Shown: positions 1 to 9,595, counted from the first letter of the stretch. The stretch is DNA of 64,000 nt from Stygiobacter sp043807765 (GCA_043807765.1 JAZDFQ010000078.1:1-64000); one strand, 5' to 3'. Program-made: numbers and translations. The notes: generated from the sequence alone by a model not told the origin.

Positions 1-1
1 C

Positions 2-43
2 TCATTTAAGTTGTTCGATGTTAACACCGAAAGAGATGCATAA
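2..43 (+). CDS. possible C-terminal tail of a gene entering from the left edge
   Basis: The first bases read open from position 2 to a TAA at 41-43, giving 13 residues (SFKLFDVNTERDA). This could be the last residues of a forward-strand protein that begins outside the window. With so few codons no family can be named and chance is a real alternative. Confidence 0.2.
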   Translation, partial: SFKLFDVNTERDA

Positions 44-71
44 GCAGAATACTCTACAGGTTAAAAAATGG

Positions 72-101
72 AAAAAAAAACCTCTCTCCTACGGAGAGAG
101 G
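72..101 (-). terminator. rho-independent terminator after the lipoprotein gene
   Basis: On the minus strand a 9-bp perfect stem (CCTCTCTCC / GGAGAGAGG) with a 3-base loop is followed by nine T. It lies 55 bases past the stop of the lipoprotein gene at 156 and probably ends the mgtE-lipoprotein transcript. Confidence 0.9.
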
Positions 102-155
102 TGCCTTAAATAACAGTCAACCTATTTTAGGACGACTCATAAAACTGTTATAAAA

Positions 156-521
156 TTATTTCTTGGTAGCTGTCCATTCACCGCTAATTATACTTGCGTT
201 CCACTTCCCTTTTCCGTTTTCATAATTAAAGAGGCCTTCTAATTCTCCCATATCTTGTCCGGAAGCAATAATCGCACTTCTAATTTGGCCATCTTTTTCA
301 ATCTTACCGCTAATCTCAACATCATATTCACGCGAGCCATATTGAATGTTTTTTCTTACGTAAAAAGAATTATCATCCTTAATTGTAAATTGAAGAGTCT
401 CACTTAATGCACCGGTAAGTGTTAATTGCCACTCACCTTGGAACGAATCTTTTTGGAATAGCGAGCACGACGTAACAAAAAGAGCAATCAAAAAGACAGA
501 AACACTAATACTTTTTTTCAT
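156..521 (-). CDS. small outer-membrane or periplasmic lipoprotein, function unknown
   Basis: A 121-residue protein with a lipoprotein signal: K-K, a hydrophobic stretch, then the lipobox VTSC with the acylated Cys near residue 19. The mature part is about 100 residues and looks beta-rich, with repeated GEW/GKW motifs (FQGEWQLTL, GKGKWNASI, SGEWTATKK), suggesting a small lipocalin-like or beta-barrel fold; that is inference. The start is supported by GGAGAA five bases upstream. It sits 16 bases downstream of mgtE on the same strand and the pair shares the terminator at 72-101, so co-transcription is likely. No family was recognised with confidence. Confidence 0.75.
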   Translation of the reverse strand: MKKSISVSVFLIALFVTSCSLFQKDSFQGEWQLTLTGALSETLQFTIKDDNSFYVRKNIQYGSREYDVEISGKIEKDGQIRSAIIASGQDMGELEGLFNYENGKGKWNASIISGEWTATKK

Positions 522-537
522 TTATTCTCCGGTTTTA

Positions 538-1917
538 TTAAAGCAAAGTACCTTGTAAAATCAACATAGCTGTTGTGAAATAAATGATAATTCCGGTAAC
601 ATCCACTAGTGTAGCAACAAAAGGAGCCGAAGAAGTTGCCGGATCGAGACCAAATCTTTTAATAATGATTGGCAGCATAGAACCCATTATTGCACCCCAG
701 GCAACAACTCCTAATAACGAAATTGAAACCGCAAAACCTAACAGCATCCAATGTTCACCATAAACATTTGAAGAAACTTCCCAAATTGTAATTCTTAGAA
801 AGCCTAACAAGCCTAGGATTGAGCCAAGAATTAAACCGATTGAAATTTCTCTTCTGAGTATTAACCACCAATTTTTAATAGTAACTTCTCCAAGAGAAAG
901 AGCACGAATAACCAAAGTAGCTGCTTGTGAACCGGTATTACCACCGCTTGAGATAATTAGCGGTATGAAAAGTGTAAGTAAAATTTGTCTTGCCATTTCT
1001 TCTTCAAAGTATGCCATAGCAGTTGCGGTAAGCATTTCTCCTACAAAAAGAATTGCTAACCAAGGAGCTCTTTTTTTCACCATTCCGCAAATACTTATGT
1101 CGGGGTATGGTTCTTCCAAAGCCTGAATACCCGCAATTTTATGTATGTCTTCAGTTGCCTCTTCTTCCGCAATATCCAAAACGTCATCAACGGTAACAAT
1201 GCCAACCAACATCCCGCTACTATCTGTTACCGGCAAGGCTATTCTATCATACTTCTTAAACAGATCAACTGCTGTTTCTTGATCATCATTAACTTTTAGA
1301 GAAACAAAATTAAAGTCCATTAGGTCCTCAACTTTGGCTTCGAGCGGGGCTAAAAGAAATTCTCTTATTCTAATGTCGTCAATTAACTGTCCGCGATGAT
1401 CCACAACAAAAACAACATTAAGTGTTTCTTTACTTTGTCCATTGGCTCTTATGTAATCCAGTGTTTGCTGAACGGTTAGAAACTCGCGGACAGCAATGTA
1501 ATCCGGAGTCATTAAACGACCAACGCTGTACTCCGGATAACCAAGAAGCTGCTGAGCTATTTTTCTCTGATCGGGAGAAAGTGAAGCTATCATCTGCTTA
1601 ACTACATTGGAAGGCATCTCCTCGAACAAAGCAGTACGGTCGTCATCCGCCATTTCGTTAAGAATAGAAGCAACATCTTCTTTGCTTAACGATTCTATTA
1701 AATGCAGTTGTGTATCGAGATCAAAATACTCGAAAACATCTGCAGCCAAATCTTTTGGAAGTACCCGAAAGACTATCGCTTGTTCGCTTTCGTGTAAAGA
1801 CAGAATTAAATCGGAAATATCGGTAGGAGTCCAATCCAAAAGGACATCCTTTAGGTCTGTAAAATCTCTACTCTTTATTAAATCAATGATTTCCGGTTTG
1901 ACTAATTGAGAAATCAT
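538..1917 (-). CDS. mgtE: magnesium transporter MgtE
   Basis: Homodimeric Mg2+ channel of the inner membrane. The 459 residues show the family's full order: a helical N domain rich in acidic residues (about 15-135), two CBS domains (about 140-255, with LPVTDSSGMLVGIVTVDDVLD in the second), and a C-terminal channel domain of about five membrane segments (about 285-459). The channel carries the expected GGNTGSQAATL and FGLDPATSSAPFVATLVDVTG motifs, the latter with the Mg2+-selectivity Asp region. Length is typical of the family (about 450). The start is set by a perfect GGAGGTGAT directly before the ATG. In MgtE the N and CBS domains close the pore when cytosolic Mg2+ is high; no M-box riboswitch fits in the roughly 110-base leader. 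Confidence 0.96.
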   Translation of the reverse strand: MISQLVKPEIIDLIKSRDFTDLKDVLLDWTPTDISDLILSLHESEQAIVFRVLPKDLAADVFEYFDLDTQLHLIESLSKEDVASILNEMADDDRTALFEEMPSNVVKQMIASLSPDQRKIAQQLLGYPEYSVGRLMTPDYIAVREFLTVQQTLDYIRANGQSKETLNVVFVVDHRGQLIDDIRIREFLLAPLEAKVEDLMDFNFVSLKVNDDQETAVDLFKKYDRIALPVTDSSGMLVGIVTVDDVLDIAEEEATEDIHKIAGIQALEEPYPDISICGMVKKRAPWLAILFVGEMLTATAMAYFEEEMARQILLTLFIPLIISSGGNTGSQAATLVIRALSLGEVTIKNWWLILRREISIGLILGSILGLLGFLRITIWEVSSNVYGEHWMLLGFAVSISLLGVVAWGAIMGSMLPIIIKRFGLDPATSSAPFVATLVDVTGIIIYFTTAMLILQGTLL

Positions 1918-2026
1918 ATCACCTCCTTGGATTTGGGGGTGGAAGGAATATTTTTTTGCCCCGCAATGTAAAATAGATCGGGTAATAAAAAAAATCTTGA
2001 AAAGGAAAAAGTGATGAAATATGGAA

Positions 2027-4564
2027 CTATTTCACCAAATTCATCTTTCCCGATGCAGAATACTGACCTACGTCAATTCTGTATAAATAAATTCCGCTTG
2101 AAATTTTTTGTTGCTGCTCGTTTGTACCATCCCACTTAGCAATATAATTGCCGGCTGGTAAATCTTTGGCTACAAGCCTTTTAATCAATTCCCCATTTAT
2201 TCCGTAAATAGTAACTTCTGCAAACTTGTTCGCAAGTTTATAAGGAATGGTGAACAAAATATTTGTCTCCGGATTAAATGGATTTGGATAATTCGCAATA
2301 TTGAGATCGTACGTGTCCGGTAATTCACTTTGATTAGGGCTGTTCTTAATATCAGTAATCAACTCGGAACCAATACCTCGCTTCGCTCCCTTGCTTGTAG
2401 CAAGATAGCTGTTCACCCAATCTGGTCTTTGTGCCTTGCCTAAATAAGTTTGAAACCATTCTTCATCGTTTATTCTTGCAAAGCTAGTAGTTGTGTATTC
2501 ATAGTAGCTTGAAACCGGGCCGGCAAAAGCTACATCACCTACTCCGGGAAGATTAGCCACAACCACACAGAGATTTGTTAACCCGGTTCCGGCATGCTTT
2601 ACCCAGCCAACTACATTTCCAAACTCATCGCATTTGGAAGTATGAAAATCTGCAACAATTTTTTTGCCTAAATCAGAATAAACAAGCGGGTGTTGGTACA
2701 GTAATCTCGTTTGGTACCAGCCGCTATAAGATGCACCGCAGCCAAACCAATCTATAAAAAGTATGGACTTCAAAAATTTCTTCTCTGCTTCGCTAAACTG
2801 CTGATTTGTAAGTTCCTTTTGGGCAATTGTACCAAGTGTATCCATTAAAGATGAAAATTTTTGAAAATATTCTTTCTGTTCTGTCATATCAATTGATAAC
2901 AAACTAAGCTTGTCTATAGTTTTTATTGCAAGGTTTTTCATTGATTGATAAAAAGCCGGAACAGGTTCAACATAGCCATAGGGATAAGAGCAAGTTATGC
3001 CTCCCGAATATGATTGTTTAGCGTATAAAATATTATCGTGGCGCAATTCTGTCCATGAAGAAACTTGAGAGTTAATCTTCTGCTGCCACCAAGCCGCTGT
3101 CTGCATATATGTTGGAAGATAATTCCGTTCAGCCGGAGGATTTAACGAACGAATTGAGTTTAACCAAAGATTGTAAATCGAGTTATCCCAAAAGTCGTTT
3201 CCGTATGAGTCGATGAGGTATCTTAATCCGGCTAGATTAGCAGCATACTTATACTTCTCAATTTCCGGTTGAAGAAGCTGCGCACTGGCGGAGTTTCCAA
3301 GAGCAAACAAAATATCGAGTGTTGAAGGAAGCATCCTTCTAACTCCGTTTTCTATTCTATCATAAACAACATTACCCGTAACATAAGAATCAATAACAAA
3401 CCTCTGCCCGAAAAGTAAAAATGCAGATGCCGGTTTTATTTTTTCGGGAACCATTGGATTCGTGTTCAGAAGTTGAGATAAAATTTTCTGTTCCGAAAAA
3501 GGTTTTGTTGCCAGTGTATCCTGGAATACTTTTACGTTGTTGCTATCCAGCAAACTTTCGCATTTGGTAATATTAGAAGCAGTAAAAACCGATCTCAACT
3601 GTTCAACGGTAACATTATCTTGTTCACCAACAAACAATTGTATTGATTTTTCTATTTCATCAAACGTTTGCTGCGAGTTAGAAAGCGCTAATAGTTCGGA
3701 AATCAAATAGGAATCTATAATTTGGCGCTGCACATCTTTTTTAATTTGCGGGTCGGTAATTACGTTCGGCTTTATTAAATACAGCTCGGTTCTGCCAAGC
3801 CAAATCATTGACTGAAAATACTTTGCCAGTTGCGGGTACTGCGTATCTGTATAATGCCCCCGCACTTTAAATTGGCTGTAATCCATCTCACGGTCAACTA
3901 TACTAAACAAAGGAGCTTCAACCGTAGCTAGCACATTTACATAGTTCTTAATTTGATTAACAGAATTGACGTTAACAGAATAGTAGGTTTTGTATGTTTT
4001 GCCAAGCAGTTCTAAAGCCACAGATAAATACAAATCTACATCTTGTAAAGAATTCTTCATTCCGGAATTAGCAGAATACTTTGTGTCCAACTCGCTCATC
4101 TTAGAGTGCATGTTGAGTAGCAGCTCTCCAAGCTTTGGAATGATAAAATCTATTTCCAAGCTTTTTAGTATCGCATCATAGGATTCATGAAATGCGTTAT
4201 GAACTAAATCTGTAGAAATAAAAACCGGCAAATCCTTTTGCCAAATATCTGCCAGCGTATTTCTCATGCTAAACATTGAATTCCGTTCCGTTACAACAAA
4301 CCCATTTTTCATGAGTAATCCAAGTTCATCATCTGTCATCTTATATTTAATCGTAATGCTGTCAAGGTATTTTACATCAGATGGAAACGAAGGGATTTTT
4401 GAGAGAAACGTTCCTCCATTGTACAAATTTGCCAGTTCGCTGTAAGCCATGTTTTTATGATTGGTGAGAAACGTTTTGTAATCATTAAGACTGAACTTTG
4501 CAGACTGTGCAAATAAATAAGATGATAAGAATAAAATGACGAGAGAGAAATATGTTTTTTTCAC
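2027..4564 (-). CDS. secreted DUF3160-type protein with T9SS C-terminal sorting domain
   Basis: A large exported protein of unknown activity. I start it at GTG 4564, giving 845 residues beginning with a signal peptide (K-K, hydrophobic core, ending near LFAQS). The longer reading frame back to a TTG at 4636 runs into the terminator hairpin at 4622-4655 and is unlikely. The body resembles the DUF3160 family (residues about 60-650; for example STDLVHNAFHESYDAILKSL). The last 85 residues form a type A sorting domain: NYPNPFNPET, a beta-rich segment, then SGIYLYRI and a basic end, as recognised by the type IX secretion machinery. The protein is therefore predicted to be released or anchored at the cell surface. 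It appears to be transcribed alone. Confidence 0.85.
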   Translation of the reverse strand: MKKTYFSLVILFLSSYLFAQSAKFSLNDYKTFLTNHKNMAYSELANLYNGGTFLSKIPSFPSDVKYLDSITIKYKMTDDELGLLMKNGFVVTERNSMFSMRNTLADIWQKDLPVFISTDLVHNAFHESYDAILKSLEIDFIIPKLGELLLNMHSKMSELDTKYSANSGMKNSLQDVDLYLSVALELLGKTYKTYYSVNVNSVNQIKNYVNVLATVEAPLFSIVDREMDYSQFKVRGHYTDTQYPQLAKYFQSMIWLGRTELYLIKPNVITDPQIKKDVQRQIIDSYLISELLALSNSQQTFDEIEKSIQLFVGEQDNVTVEQLRSVFTASNITKCESLLDSNNVKVFQDTLATKPFSEQKILSQLLNTNPMVPEKIKPASAFLLFGQRFVIDSYVTGNVVYDRIENGVRRMLPSTLDILFALGNSASAQLLQPEIEKYKYAANLAGLRYLIDSYGNDFWDNSIYNLWLNSIRSLNPPAERNYLPTYMQTAAWWQQKINSQVSSWTELRHDNILYAKQSYSGGITCSYPYGYVEPVPAFYQSMKNLAIKTIDKLSLLSIDMTEQKEYFQKFSSLMDTLGTIAQKELTNQQFSEAEKKFLKSILFIDWFGCGASYSGWYQTRLLYQHPLVYSDLGKKIVADFHTSKCDEFGNVVGWVKHAGTGLTNLCVVVANLPGVGDVAFAGPVSSYYEYTTTSFARINDEEWFQTYLGKAQRPDWVNSYLATSKGAKRGIGSELITDIKNSPNQSELPDTYDLNIANYPNPFNPETNILFTIPYKLANKFAEVTIYGINGELIKRLVAKDLPAGNYIAKWDGTNEQQQKISSGIYLYRIDVGQYSASGKMNLVK

Positions 4565-4621
4565 GATGACCCCGAAATAACTTGGAGAAAGGTATATAAT
4601 CCCGAGTAAATATAACAGAGC

Positions 4622-4655
4622 AAAAAAAAGCCGCAATCCAGAGCAGACGCGGCTT
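4622..4655 (-). terminator. rho-independent terminator after the lectin-like gene
   Basis: Minus-strand stem AAGCCGC / GCGGCTT (4649-4655 with 4628-4634) and a 14-base loop, followed by T at 4629-4622. It lies just beyond the stop at 4675 and excludes the TTG at 4636 as the start of the next gene. Confidence 0.85.
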
Positions 4656-4674
4656 AAATAGAAAACGAATTACA

Positions 4675-5034
4675 TTATTCTTCTGTATGAGCTAACCAGA
4701 AACCACCAATTGATGCAAGTTGGGTATCTCCCCATACTTCTGCTATCAATACAAATCCATCTCTAGAAATACCGCTTGCTCTTATGCTGTAACGAACTTG
4801 AGTAGCTTTTTCTGCATCAAGTAAAGAAGGCATAATTATTACTTTTGGTTTCTTTTCAAATGGTTTGGCAAAATTAATTTCATACTCAACAATTCTCTTT
4901 CCTTGATTAGCATGCAGAGTATAGTTTTGGCTATCCTTTGTATAGAAAAAATTGCCACTCTGTACCTGGACTTGTCCAAAGCTTATAGAATAAGCAAATA
5001 AAAAAACAACGATTGATAGAAAAGCTTTCTTCAT
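4675..5034 (-). CDS. secreted protein with H-type lectin-like domain
   Basis: A 119-residue protein with a signal peptide (MKKAFLSIVVFLFAYSISFG, cleavage near residue 20). The mature part has the pattern of the H-type lectin domain (Discoidin I C-terminal/helix pomatia type): INFAKPF..KPKVIIMP at the first strands, then GFVLIAEVWGDT and the closing GFWLAH, where these domains carry a conserved aromatic-x-A motif. H-type lectins bind N-acetylgalactosamine-like sugars as trimers; binding here is inference from the fold pattern. AGGAGG lies six bases before the ATG. Its own terminator follows, so it is probably monocistronic and well expressed. Confidence 0.7.
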   Translation of the reverse strand: MKKAFLSIVVFLFAYSISFGQVQVQSGNFFYTKDSQNYTLHANQGKRIVEYEINFAKPFEKKPKVIIMPSLLDAEKATQVRYSIRASGISRDGFVLIAEVWGDTQLASIGGFWLAHTEE

Positions 5035-5160
5035 TTGGAACCTCCTCGCTTAATTGATGTGATTGTAAATCCTCTAGTTTAAACTTGAGAATATTAGAGG
5101 ATTTTGTCAATCATCTTTTTAGAAAACTTTAGATGAAGTTATGCAGCCTAAATATAGAGG

Positions 5161-6075
5161 TTAAAGATGCAATTCTTCTTTCATCAAAGAAAGAGTCTCG
5201 TCAATTGAGTGTGGCTTATAATCTAGTTCAGTTTCAGCTTTAAGATTGATCAAACCGGAGTTAAGCGGTCTGGCAGCTTGTTGGTGAAATTCTTTTGTAA
5301 GTATAGGTTTCACTAACGATTTATCTAACCCAAAATAATCGGCTATGCGAAGTGTAAAATCGAATCGTGAAAGCAATTCCTTACCTCCAAGATTGTAAAC
5401 TCCCTCTTTCTTGATGTCACATATTTTGCTAATTCCGGAAATTAAATCATCAATATATGTTGGGTTATTAATCTGGTCAGTTACGATCTTAATTTCTTTG
5501 TTATCTCTAAATGAAGTGATAACCCAGCGTACAAAATCGGGACGGCTATGCTTAGCCGGACCGTATAAAACATTTGTTCTGAGGATTGTATTTCTAACTC
5601 CGCTTGAGCGTATAGAGTTTTCAGAAGCTAATTTTGATCTACCGTAGTAGCCTATTGGACACGGTTTGTCAATCTCATTATAAGGGCCGTTCTTTCCATC
5701 AAAGATATAATCGGTAGAAATGTGAATAAGATGTGCGTCAATCGTCCATGAATATAGAGCAATATTTTCAACGCCGTTCACATTAATCTTCCATGTTAGC
5801 TCTTTTTCAAGTTCAGCTTTATCCACATTTGTGTATGCAGCGGCATTTACAACAAAATCCGGGACGAACCCTAAAATAAGTTCTTTTACGCCATTCTTAT
5901 TTGTAATGTCTGTTTGAGTGTATTGCTTGCTGGGAATGCATGAAGTTTCTTCACTAGAAGCACACATCAACTCGATATCCGGCTTAGAGGAGAAGTATTC
6001 TGCCAGCCTCTGACCCAACATCCCGTTGGAGCCAAGAATAAGTATTCTTTTTTTAATTAGTTCGCTTGAAATCAT
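5161..6075 (-). CDS. rfbD: dTDP-4-dehydrorhamnose reductase family protein (RfbD-like)
   Basis: Short-chain dehydrogenase of the RmlD type, which reduces a 4-keto nucleotide sugar, usually the last step of dTDP-L-rhamnose synthesis. The NAD(P)-binding motif GSNGMLGQ is near residue 15, followed by VNAAAYTNVDKAE, ISTDYIFDG and the catalytic YGRSK (YxxxK). Length 304 is normal. The start ATG overlaps the stop of the upstream sugar kinase by one base, so the two are translated from one message. rfbC and galE lie 4 kb away, but rfbA and rfbB are not in the window, so the exact sugar is uncertain. Confidence 0.85.
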   Translation of the reverse strand: MISSELIKKRILILGSNGMLGQRLAEYFSSKPDIELMCASSEETSCIPSKQYTQTDITNKNGVKELILGFVPDFVVNAAAYTNVDKAELEKELTWKINVNGVENIALYSWTIDAHLIHISTDYIFDGKNGPYNEIDKPCPIGYYGRSKLASENSIRSSGVRNTILRTNVLYGPAKHSRPDFVRWVITSFRDNKEIKIVTDQINNPTYIDDLISGISKICDIKKEGVYNLGGKELLSRFDFTLRIADYFGLDKSLVKPILTKEFHQQAARPLNSGLINLKAETELDYKPHSIDETLSLMKEELHL

Positions 6076-6938
6076 TAGAAGGAAATACTCTCACAATTAA
6101 ATAATTCGGATCTAGATGCTGCGTACGCCCCGGCTTTATTAGCGATATACAAAGATTGTTTAATATCATGGGTTGCAATATATGAATAAAAGAAAGTTGC
6201 CCCAAAAACATCCCCGCAACCAATTTTATTTTTCACTATAATTTTTTCTCCATTGATTTTTTCAAATTTAAGCTCGCCATAGCTTTTGTAATACGAAGAA
6301 ACTCCTTCTTCTGCCTTCGTTATTATTAAAACTTTTGTTCCTTGATCCAAAATCCATCCGGCGGAAATCTCTTCATTTTGAGAATTAAAAACTGTCCTAA
6401 GTTCACTTTCGTTGCACTGAAGAATATCAACACAACCTAACCAATCCTTGATATATGGAATTAACCGGAATTCCCGTTTGCCATTCTCATCCAGTCCGCG
6501 GGATAAAGTATGAACATCAAAATAAATAAGTCCGGAGTAATTTTTTCTAATCCATTTAAGCTGATCCAGCGAAATATCAAAGCCGGTAATCATATTAATC
6601 AAAATACCATCGAAGTCAGAAATATTTTTTATATCGTCGAAATTCAAATTCATTGAAACATTTTTGTAGACTTCTCTTCTCTCTGTGTTACCGGAGGTGT
6701 AGAGGAAAACTTCCGGCATTTCTAGGATTTCTTCAGAAAGTGAATGATCAATTTTTGAATAAAGGCGCTCGAACAGAGGAAAACTCTTCGAATTCTTGCC
6801 GGTTAGAAGCATTAATTGGTCATTTGGTTTAAAGGATGATAGAAATCCTAACGTAGAATAATAAACTCCTCCCGGTTTAGCTTCAGTAGCTTCACCGAAA
6901 TGATCGATAATCGAGTGTCCTATCAATAGAATTTTCAT
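6075..6938 (-). CDS. PfkB-family carbohydrate kinase
   Basis: A 287-residue ribokinase-fold protein. The C-terminal PfkB signature is present as NKIGCGDVFGATFF (about residues 238-251), with the catalytic Asp in GCGD and its anion-hole glycines. The N-terminal signature is weak but a GGVYYSTLGFLS segment fits the substrate-binding strand. The family phosphorylates sugars or nucleosides; the substrate cannot be read from the sequence. It overlaps rfbD by one base and diverges from bshA over about 90 bases, which must hold promoters for both directions. A role in surface-sugar metabolism is inferred from position only. Confidence 0.75.
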   Translation of the reverse strand: MKILLIGHSIIDHFGEATEAKPGGVYYSTLGFLSSFKPNDQLMLLTGKNSKSFPLFERLYSKIDHSLSEEILEMPEVFLYTSGNTERREVYKNVSMNLNFDDIKNISDFDGILINMITGFDISLDQLKWIRKNYSGLIYFDVHTLSRGLDENGKREFRLIPYIKDWLGCVDILQCNESELRTVFNSQNEEISAGWILDQGTKVLIITKAEEGVSSYYKSYGELKFEKINGEKIIVKNKIGCGDVFGATFFYSYIATHDIKQSLYIANKAGAYAASRSELFNCESISF

Positions 6939-7028
6939 TCGCTTAAAAAAGATGTATTTTGAACTGTGTACATTATATTATTTGTTGTCTAAGATATAAA
7001 AGACCATTCAAATTTTTTAGAGATTAAA

Positions 7029-8156
7029 ATGAAAATTGGCATTACTTGTTACCCAACATATGGTGGAAGCGGTGTTGTAGCAACTGAATTAGGCCTAGCT
7101 TTAGCAAAACTTGGCCATCAAGTGCACTTTATTAGTTACGCAATACCTCGCCGTTTGAACCGCTTTGTAGAAAATATTTTTTACCATGAAGTAGAGATGA
7201 GCACTTATCCATTATTTGAACATTCACTTTATTGCCTCTCTTTAACAAGTAAAATGTTGGAAGTAATAGAATATGAAAAGCTTGATCTTATGCACGTCCA
7301 TTATGCAATTCCGCATGCAGTAAGCGCTTTCATGGCAAAAAAAGTTTTAGAGAAAACAAATAAAGGAATTAAGTTTATTACCACTCTGCACGGTACCGAT
7401 ATTACACTAGTGGGATTAGAACCTTCATTCATGCCACTGGTTAAATTCAGCATAGAAGAAAGCGACGGCGTAACTGCAGTTTCCCGATTCCTAAAAGAAA
7501 AAACTCTTACGAACTATAATATCCAAAAAGAGATTGAAGTGATTTACAACTTTATTGATCTGGATGTTTACAAGCCTCAGCCAAGCAAGGTTTTCCGCAA
7601 ACACATTGCACCGAACGGTGAAAAAGTTTTGGTACACACTTCTAATTTCCGCCCGGTTAAGAGAGTACCCGATACAATAAGAATTTTGGAGAAAGTGAAA
7701 AAAGAAATTCCCGCCAAACTTGTTTTGGTTGGCGATGGACCCGATAGAAGCGAATGCGAACGTTTAGCGCGTGAGCTTGATATTTGCAAAGATGTTATCT
7801 TTCTAGGTAAGCAAGATGCATTAGCAGAAATTCTAAATGCGGCAGATATTTTTCTTATGCCTTCACAGTCAGAAAGCTTCGGCTTGTCCGCGCTTGAAGC
7901 TATGGCTTGCGGAAAACCGGTAATCAGTAGCTCTGTAGGCGGCTTACCGGAATTAGTAATTCATAATGAAACCGGTTATATAGCAGAAATTGGAGACATT
8001 GAGAGAATGTCTAAGTATGCCGTTGATTTGCTGACCAATGAAAAGAAGTATAATATTTTCGCTAATAATTCCCTCGATCGTGCAGTAAAACATTTTGACA
8101 AAACTCTTGTGCTGCCAAAATATATCGAATATTACGAAAAAGTGTTGTCAGCCTAA
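7029..8156 (+). CDS. bshA: N-acetyl-alpha-D-glucosaminyl L-malate synthase BshA
   Basis: GT4 glycosyltransferase for the first step of bacillithiol synthesis, joining GlcNAc from UDP-GlcNAc to L-malate. The N terminus is highly characteristic: GITCYPTYGGSGVVATELG, then HFISYAIPRRL. Later come HVHYAIPHA, TTLHGTDITLVG and the donor-binding region ESFGLSALEAMACGKPVI with the E(x7)E motif. Length 375 is normal. Bacillithiol is the main low-molecular-weight thiol of many Firmicutes and Bacteroidota, so this supports both taxonomy and redox physiology. bshB and bshC are not in the window. It converges on ugd over a hairpin repeat. Confidence 0.93.
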   Translation: MKIGITCYPTYGGSGVVATELGLALAKLGHQVHFISYAIPRRLNRFVENIFYHEVEMSTYPLFEHSLYCLSLTSKMLEVIEYEKLDLMHVHYAIPHAVSAFMAKKVLEKTNKGIKFITTLHGTDITLVGLEPSFMPLVKFSIEESDGVTAVSRFLKEKTLTNYNIQKEIEVIYNFIDLDVYKPQPSKVFRKHIAPNGEKVLVHTSNFRPVKRVPDTIRILEKVKKEIPAKLVLVGDGPDRSECERLARELDICKDVIFLGKQDALAEILNAADIFLMPSQSESFGLSALEAMACGKPVISSSVGGLPELVIHNETGYIAEIGDIERMSKYAVDLLTNEKKYNIFANNSLDRAVKHFDKTLVLPKYIEYYEKVLSA

Positions 8157-8172
8157 GCTGAAAAACTTTCAT

Positions 8173-8258
8173 CTTCTTGATCATGATCTTGCTCTTAATC
8201 GCCTTAAAAGAAGATCAAGGTCAAGATTAAGATCAAGATTAAGAGTATGAGCAAGAAG
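8173..8258. repeat. AAGATT/AAGATC hairpin repeat, copy A1
   Basis: The gap between convergent bshA and ugd is filled by a degenerate hexamer repeat (CTTGATCATGATCTT, AAGATCAAGGTCAAGATTAAG and so on) whose outer parts, 8173-8200 and 8237-8258, are imperfect inverted copies. The transcript would fold into a long AU-rich hairpin in either direction, so it may act as a bidirectional terminator. Related copies lie at 13285-13380, 14901-14978 and 28044-28080. Confidence 0.75.
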
Positions 8259-8269
8259 AGGTAAGAACA

Positions 8270-9595
8270 CTACGAAATGGTTTTCCGTCCTATACTATGA
8301 TAAACGTAGCCCAGCTCTTCCATTTTCTTAACTTCGAAAATATTACGCCCGTCGAAGATAATTTTATTCTTTAGAAGCGAGTCTATTTTTTCGAAATCCG
8401 GATTTCTAAATTCATTCCATTCAGTCAGAAGCAACAATGCATCTGCGCCTTTCAACATTCCATATTGATCATGGCTATATTCTAAAATATCATTCAGATA
8501 AAACCTTGCGTTCTCTGTTGCTGCCGGATCGTAAGCAACAACTTTTGCGCCCAACCGGACTAACTCACGTATGATGTAAATTGATGGCGCTTCCCGCATA
8601 TCATCTGTATTTGGTTTGAATGCCAATCCCCAAATAGCAAACTTTTTCCCTTTTATATCCATTCCAAATTGCTGCAACACTTTTTTAACAAGAATTAATT
8701 TTTGAGCTTTGTTTACATCATCAACTACTTTCAAGATTCTCATCGGCGATTCGTAATCATCAGCTGTTTTTATGAGCGCGTTTACATCTTTAGGGAAACA
8801 TGAACCGCCGTAACCAATTCCGGGAAATAAAAATCTCTTGCCAATTCTTGTATCAGCACCCATTCCTTTACGAACCATATCAACATTAGCTCCAACTTTT
8901 TCGCAAAAGTTTGCTAGCTCGTTCATGTAAGTAATCCGCATTGCCAGATATGAGTTTGCGGCGTACTTAGTTATTTCTGAGCTCTCCGGTTCCATTTCAT
9001 AAATTGGATTTCCTTGACGGACGAACGGCTCATAAAGTGCGCGCATCATCTCGAATGACTTTTCGTTTCTTGCGCCAACCACAACTCGGTCCGGCTTCAT
9101 AAAATCATCAACGGCAAATCCTTCGCGCAAAAACTCCGGATTTGAGACAACATCAAACTTTTCAATTGCATATTTCCTAATAATGTCTGTAACCGAGCGG
9201 CTAGTTCCAACCGGGACGGTGCTTTTGTTTACAATAACTTTAAAATCTTTATCGCCGGCTTCTTGCAATATTTTACCGATAGATTCTGCAACTGCGAAAA
9301 CATATTTTAGATCTGCGGAGCCATCTTCTCCTTGCGGTGTTGGAAGGCAAAGAAATATCACATCATTTTCATTTACAGCCTTTTTCAAATCATCAGTAAA
9401 AACCAACCTTTTCTTTTCCACATTTCTGTGGAATAAAATATCTAAGCCCGGTTCATAGATTGGAACTTCACCGGCATTTAGTTTTTTTAGTTTCTCTTGA
9501 TCGTTATCTACACATACAACATTATTTCCCATTTCAGCAAAGCACGTTCCGCTTACTAATCCAACATATCCGGTTCCAATAACTGATAATTTCAT
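8270..9595 (-). CDS. ugd: UDP-glucose 6-dehydrogenase
   Basis: Oxidises UDP-glucose to UDP-glucuronate with two NAD+, feeding capsule or exopolysaccharide. The 441 residues begin with the Rossmann motif GTGYVGLVSGTCFAEMG; then come VNKSTVPVGTS, NPEFLREG and the catalytic Cys in GYGGSCFPKDVNAL (about residue 263). The C-terminal NAD/UDP-binding domain shows GLAFKPNTDDMREAPS. AGAGGG lies a few bases before the ATG. It stands alone between two repeat-containing gaps but belongs functionally with rfbC, galE and rfbD. Confidence 0.95.
   Translation of the reverse strand: MKLSVIGTGYVGLVSGTCFAEMGNNVVCVDNDQEKLKKLNAGEVPIYEPGLDILFHRNVEKKRLVFTDDLKKAVNENDVIFLCLPTPQGEDGSADLKYVFAVAESIGKILQEAGDKDFKVIVNKSTVPVGTSRSVTDIIRKYAIEKFDVVSNPEFLREGFAVDDFMKPDRVVVGARNEKSFEMMRALYEPFVRQGNPIYEMEPESSEITKYAANSYLAMRITYMNELANFCEKVGANVDMVRKGMGADTRIGKRFLFPGIGYGGSCFPKDVNALIKTADDYESPMRILKVVDDVNKAQKLILVKKVLQQFGMDIKGKKFAIWGLAFKPNTDDMREAPSIYIIRELVRLGAKVVAYDPAATENARFYLNDILEYSHDQYGMLKGADALLLLTEWNEFRNPDFEKIDSLLKNKIIFDGRNIFEVKKMEELGYVYHSIGRKTIS

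Noticed and set aside
1607..1909. Forward-strand 100-codon ORF inside mgtE
   Set aside because: Antisense shadow of a well-defined gene with Ser/Lys-rich low-complexity translation.
4565..4636. Upstream extension of the DUF3160/T9SS gene to a TTG at 4636
   Set aside because: It runs into a strong terminator hairpin (4622-4655) and adds residues ahead of a clear signal peptide beginning at GTG 4564.
8173..8258. Hexamer repeat as a CRISPR array
   Set aside because: Units are degenerate and contiguous, with no spacers of regular length and no cas genes.
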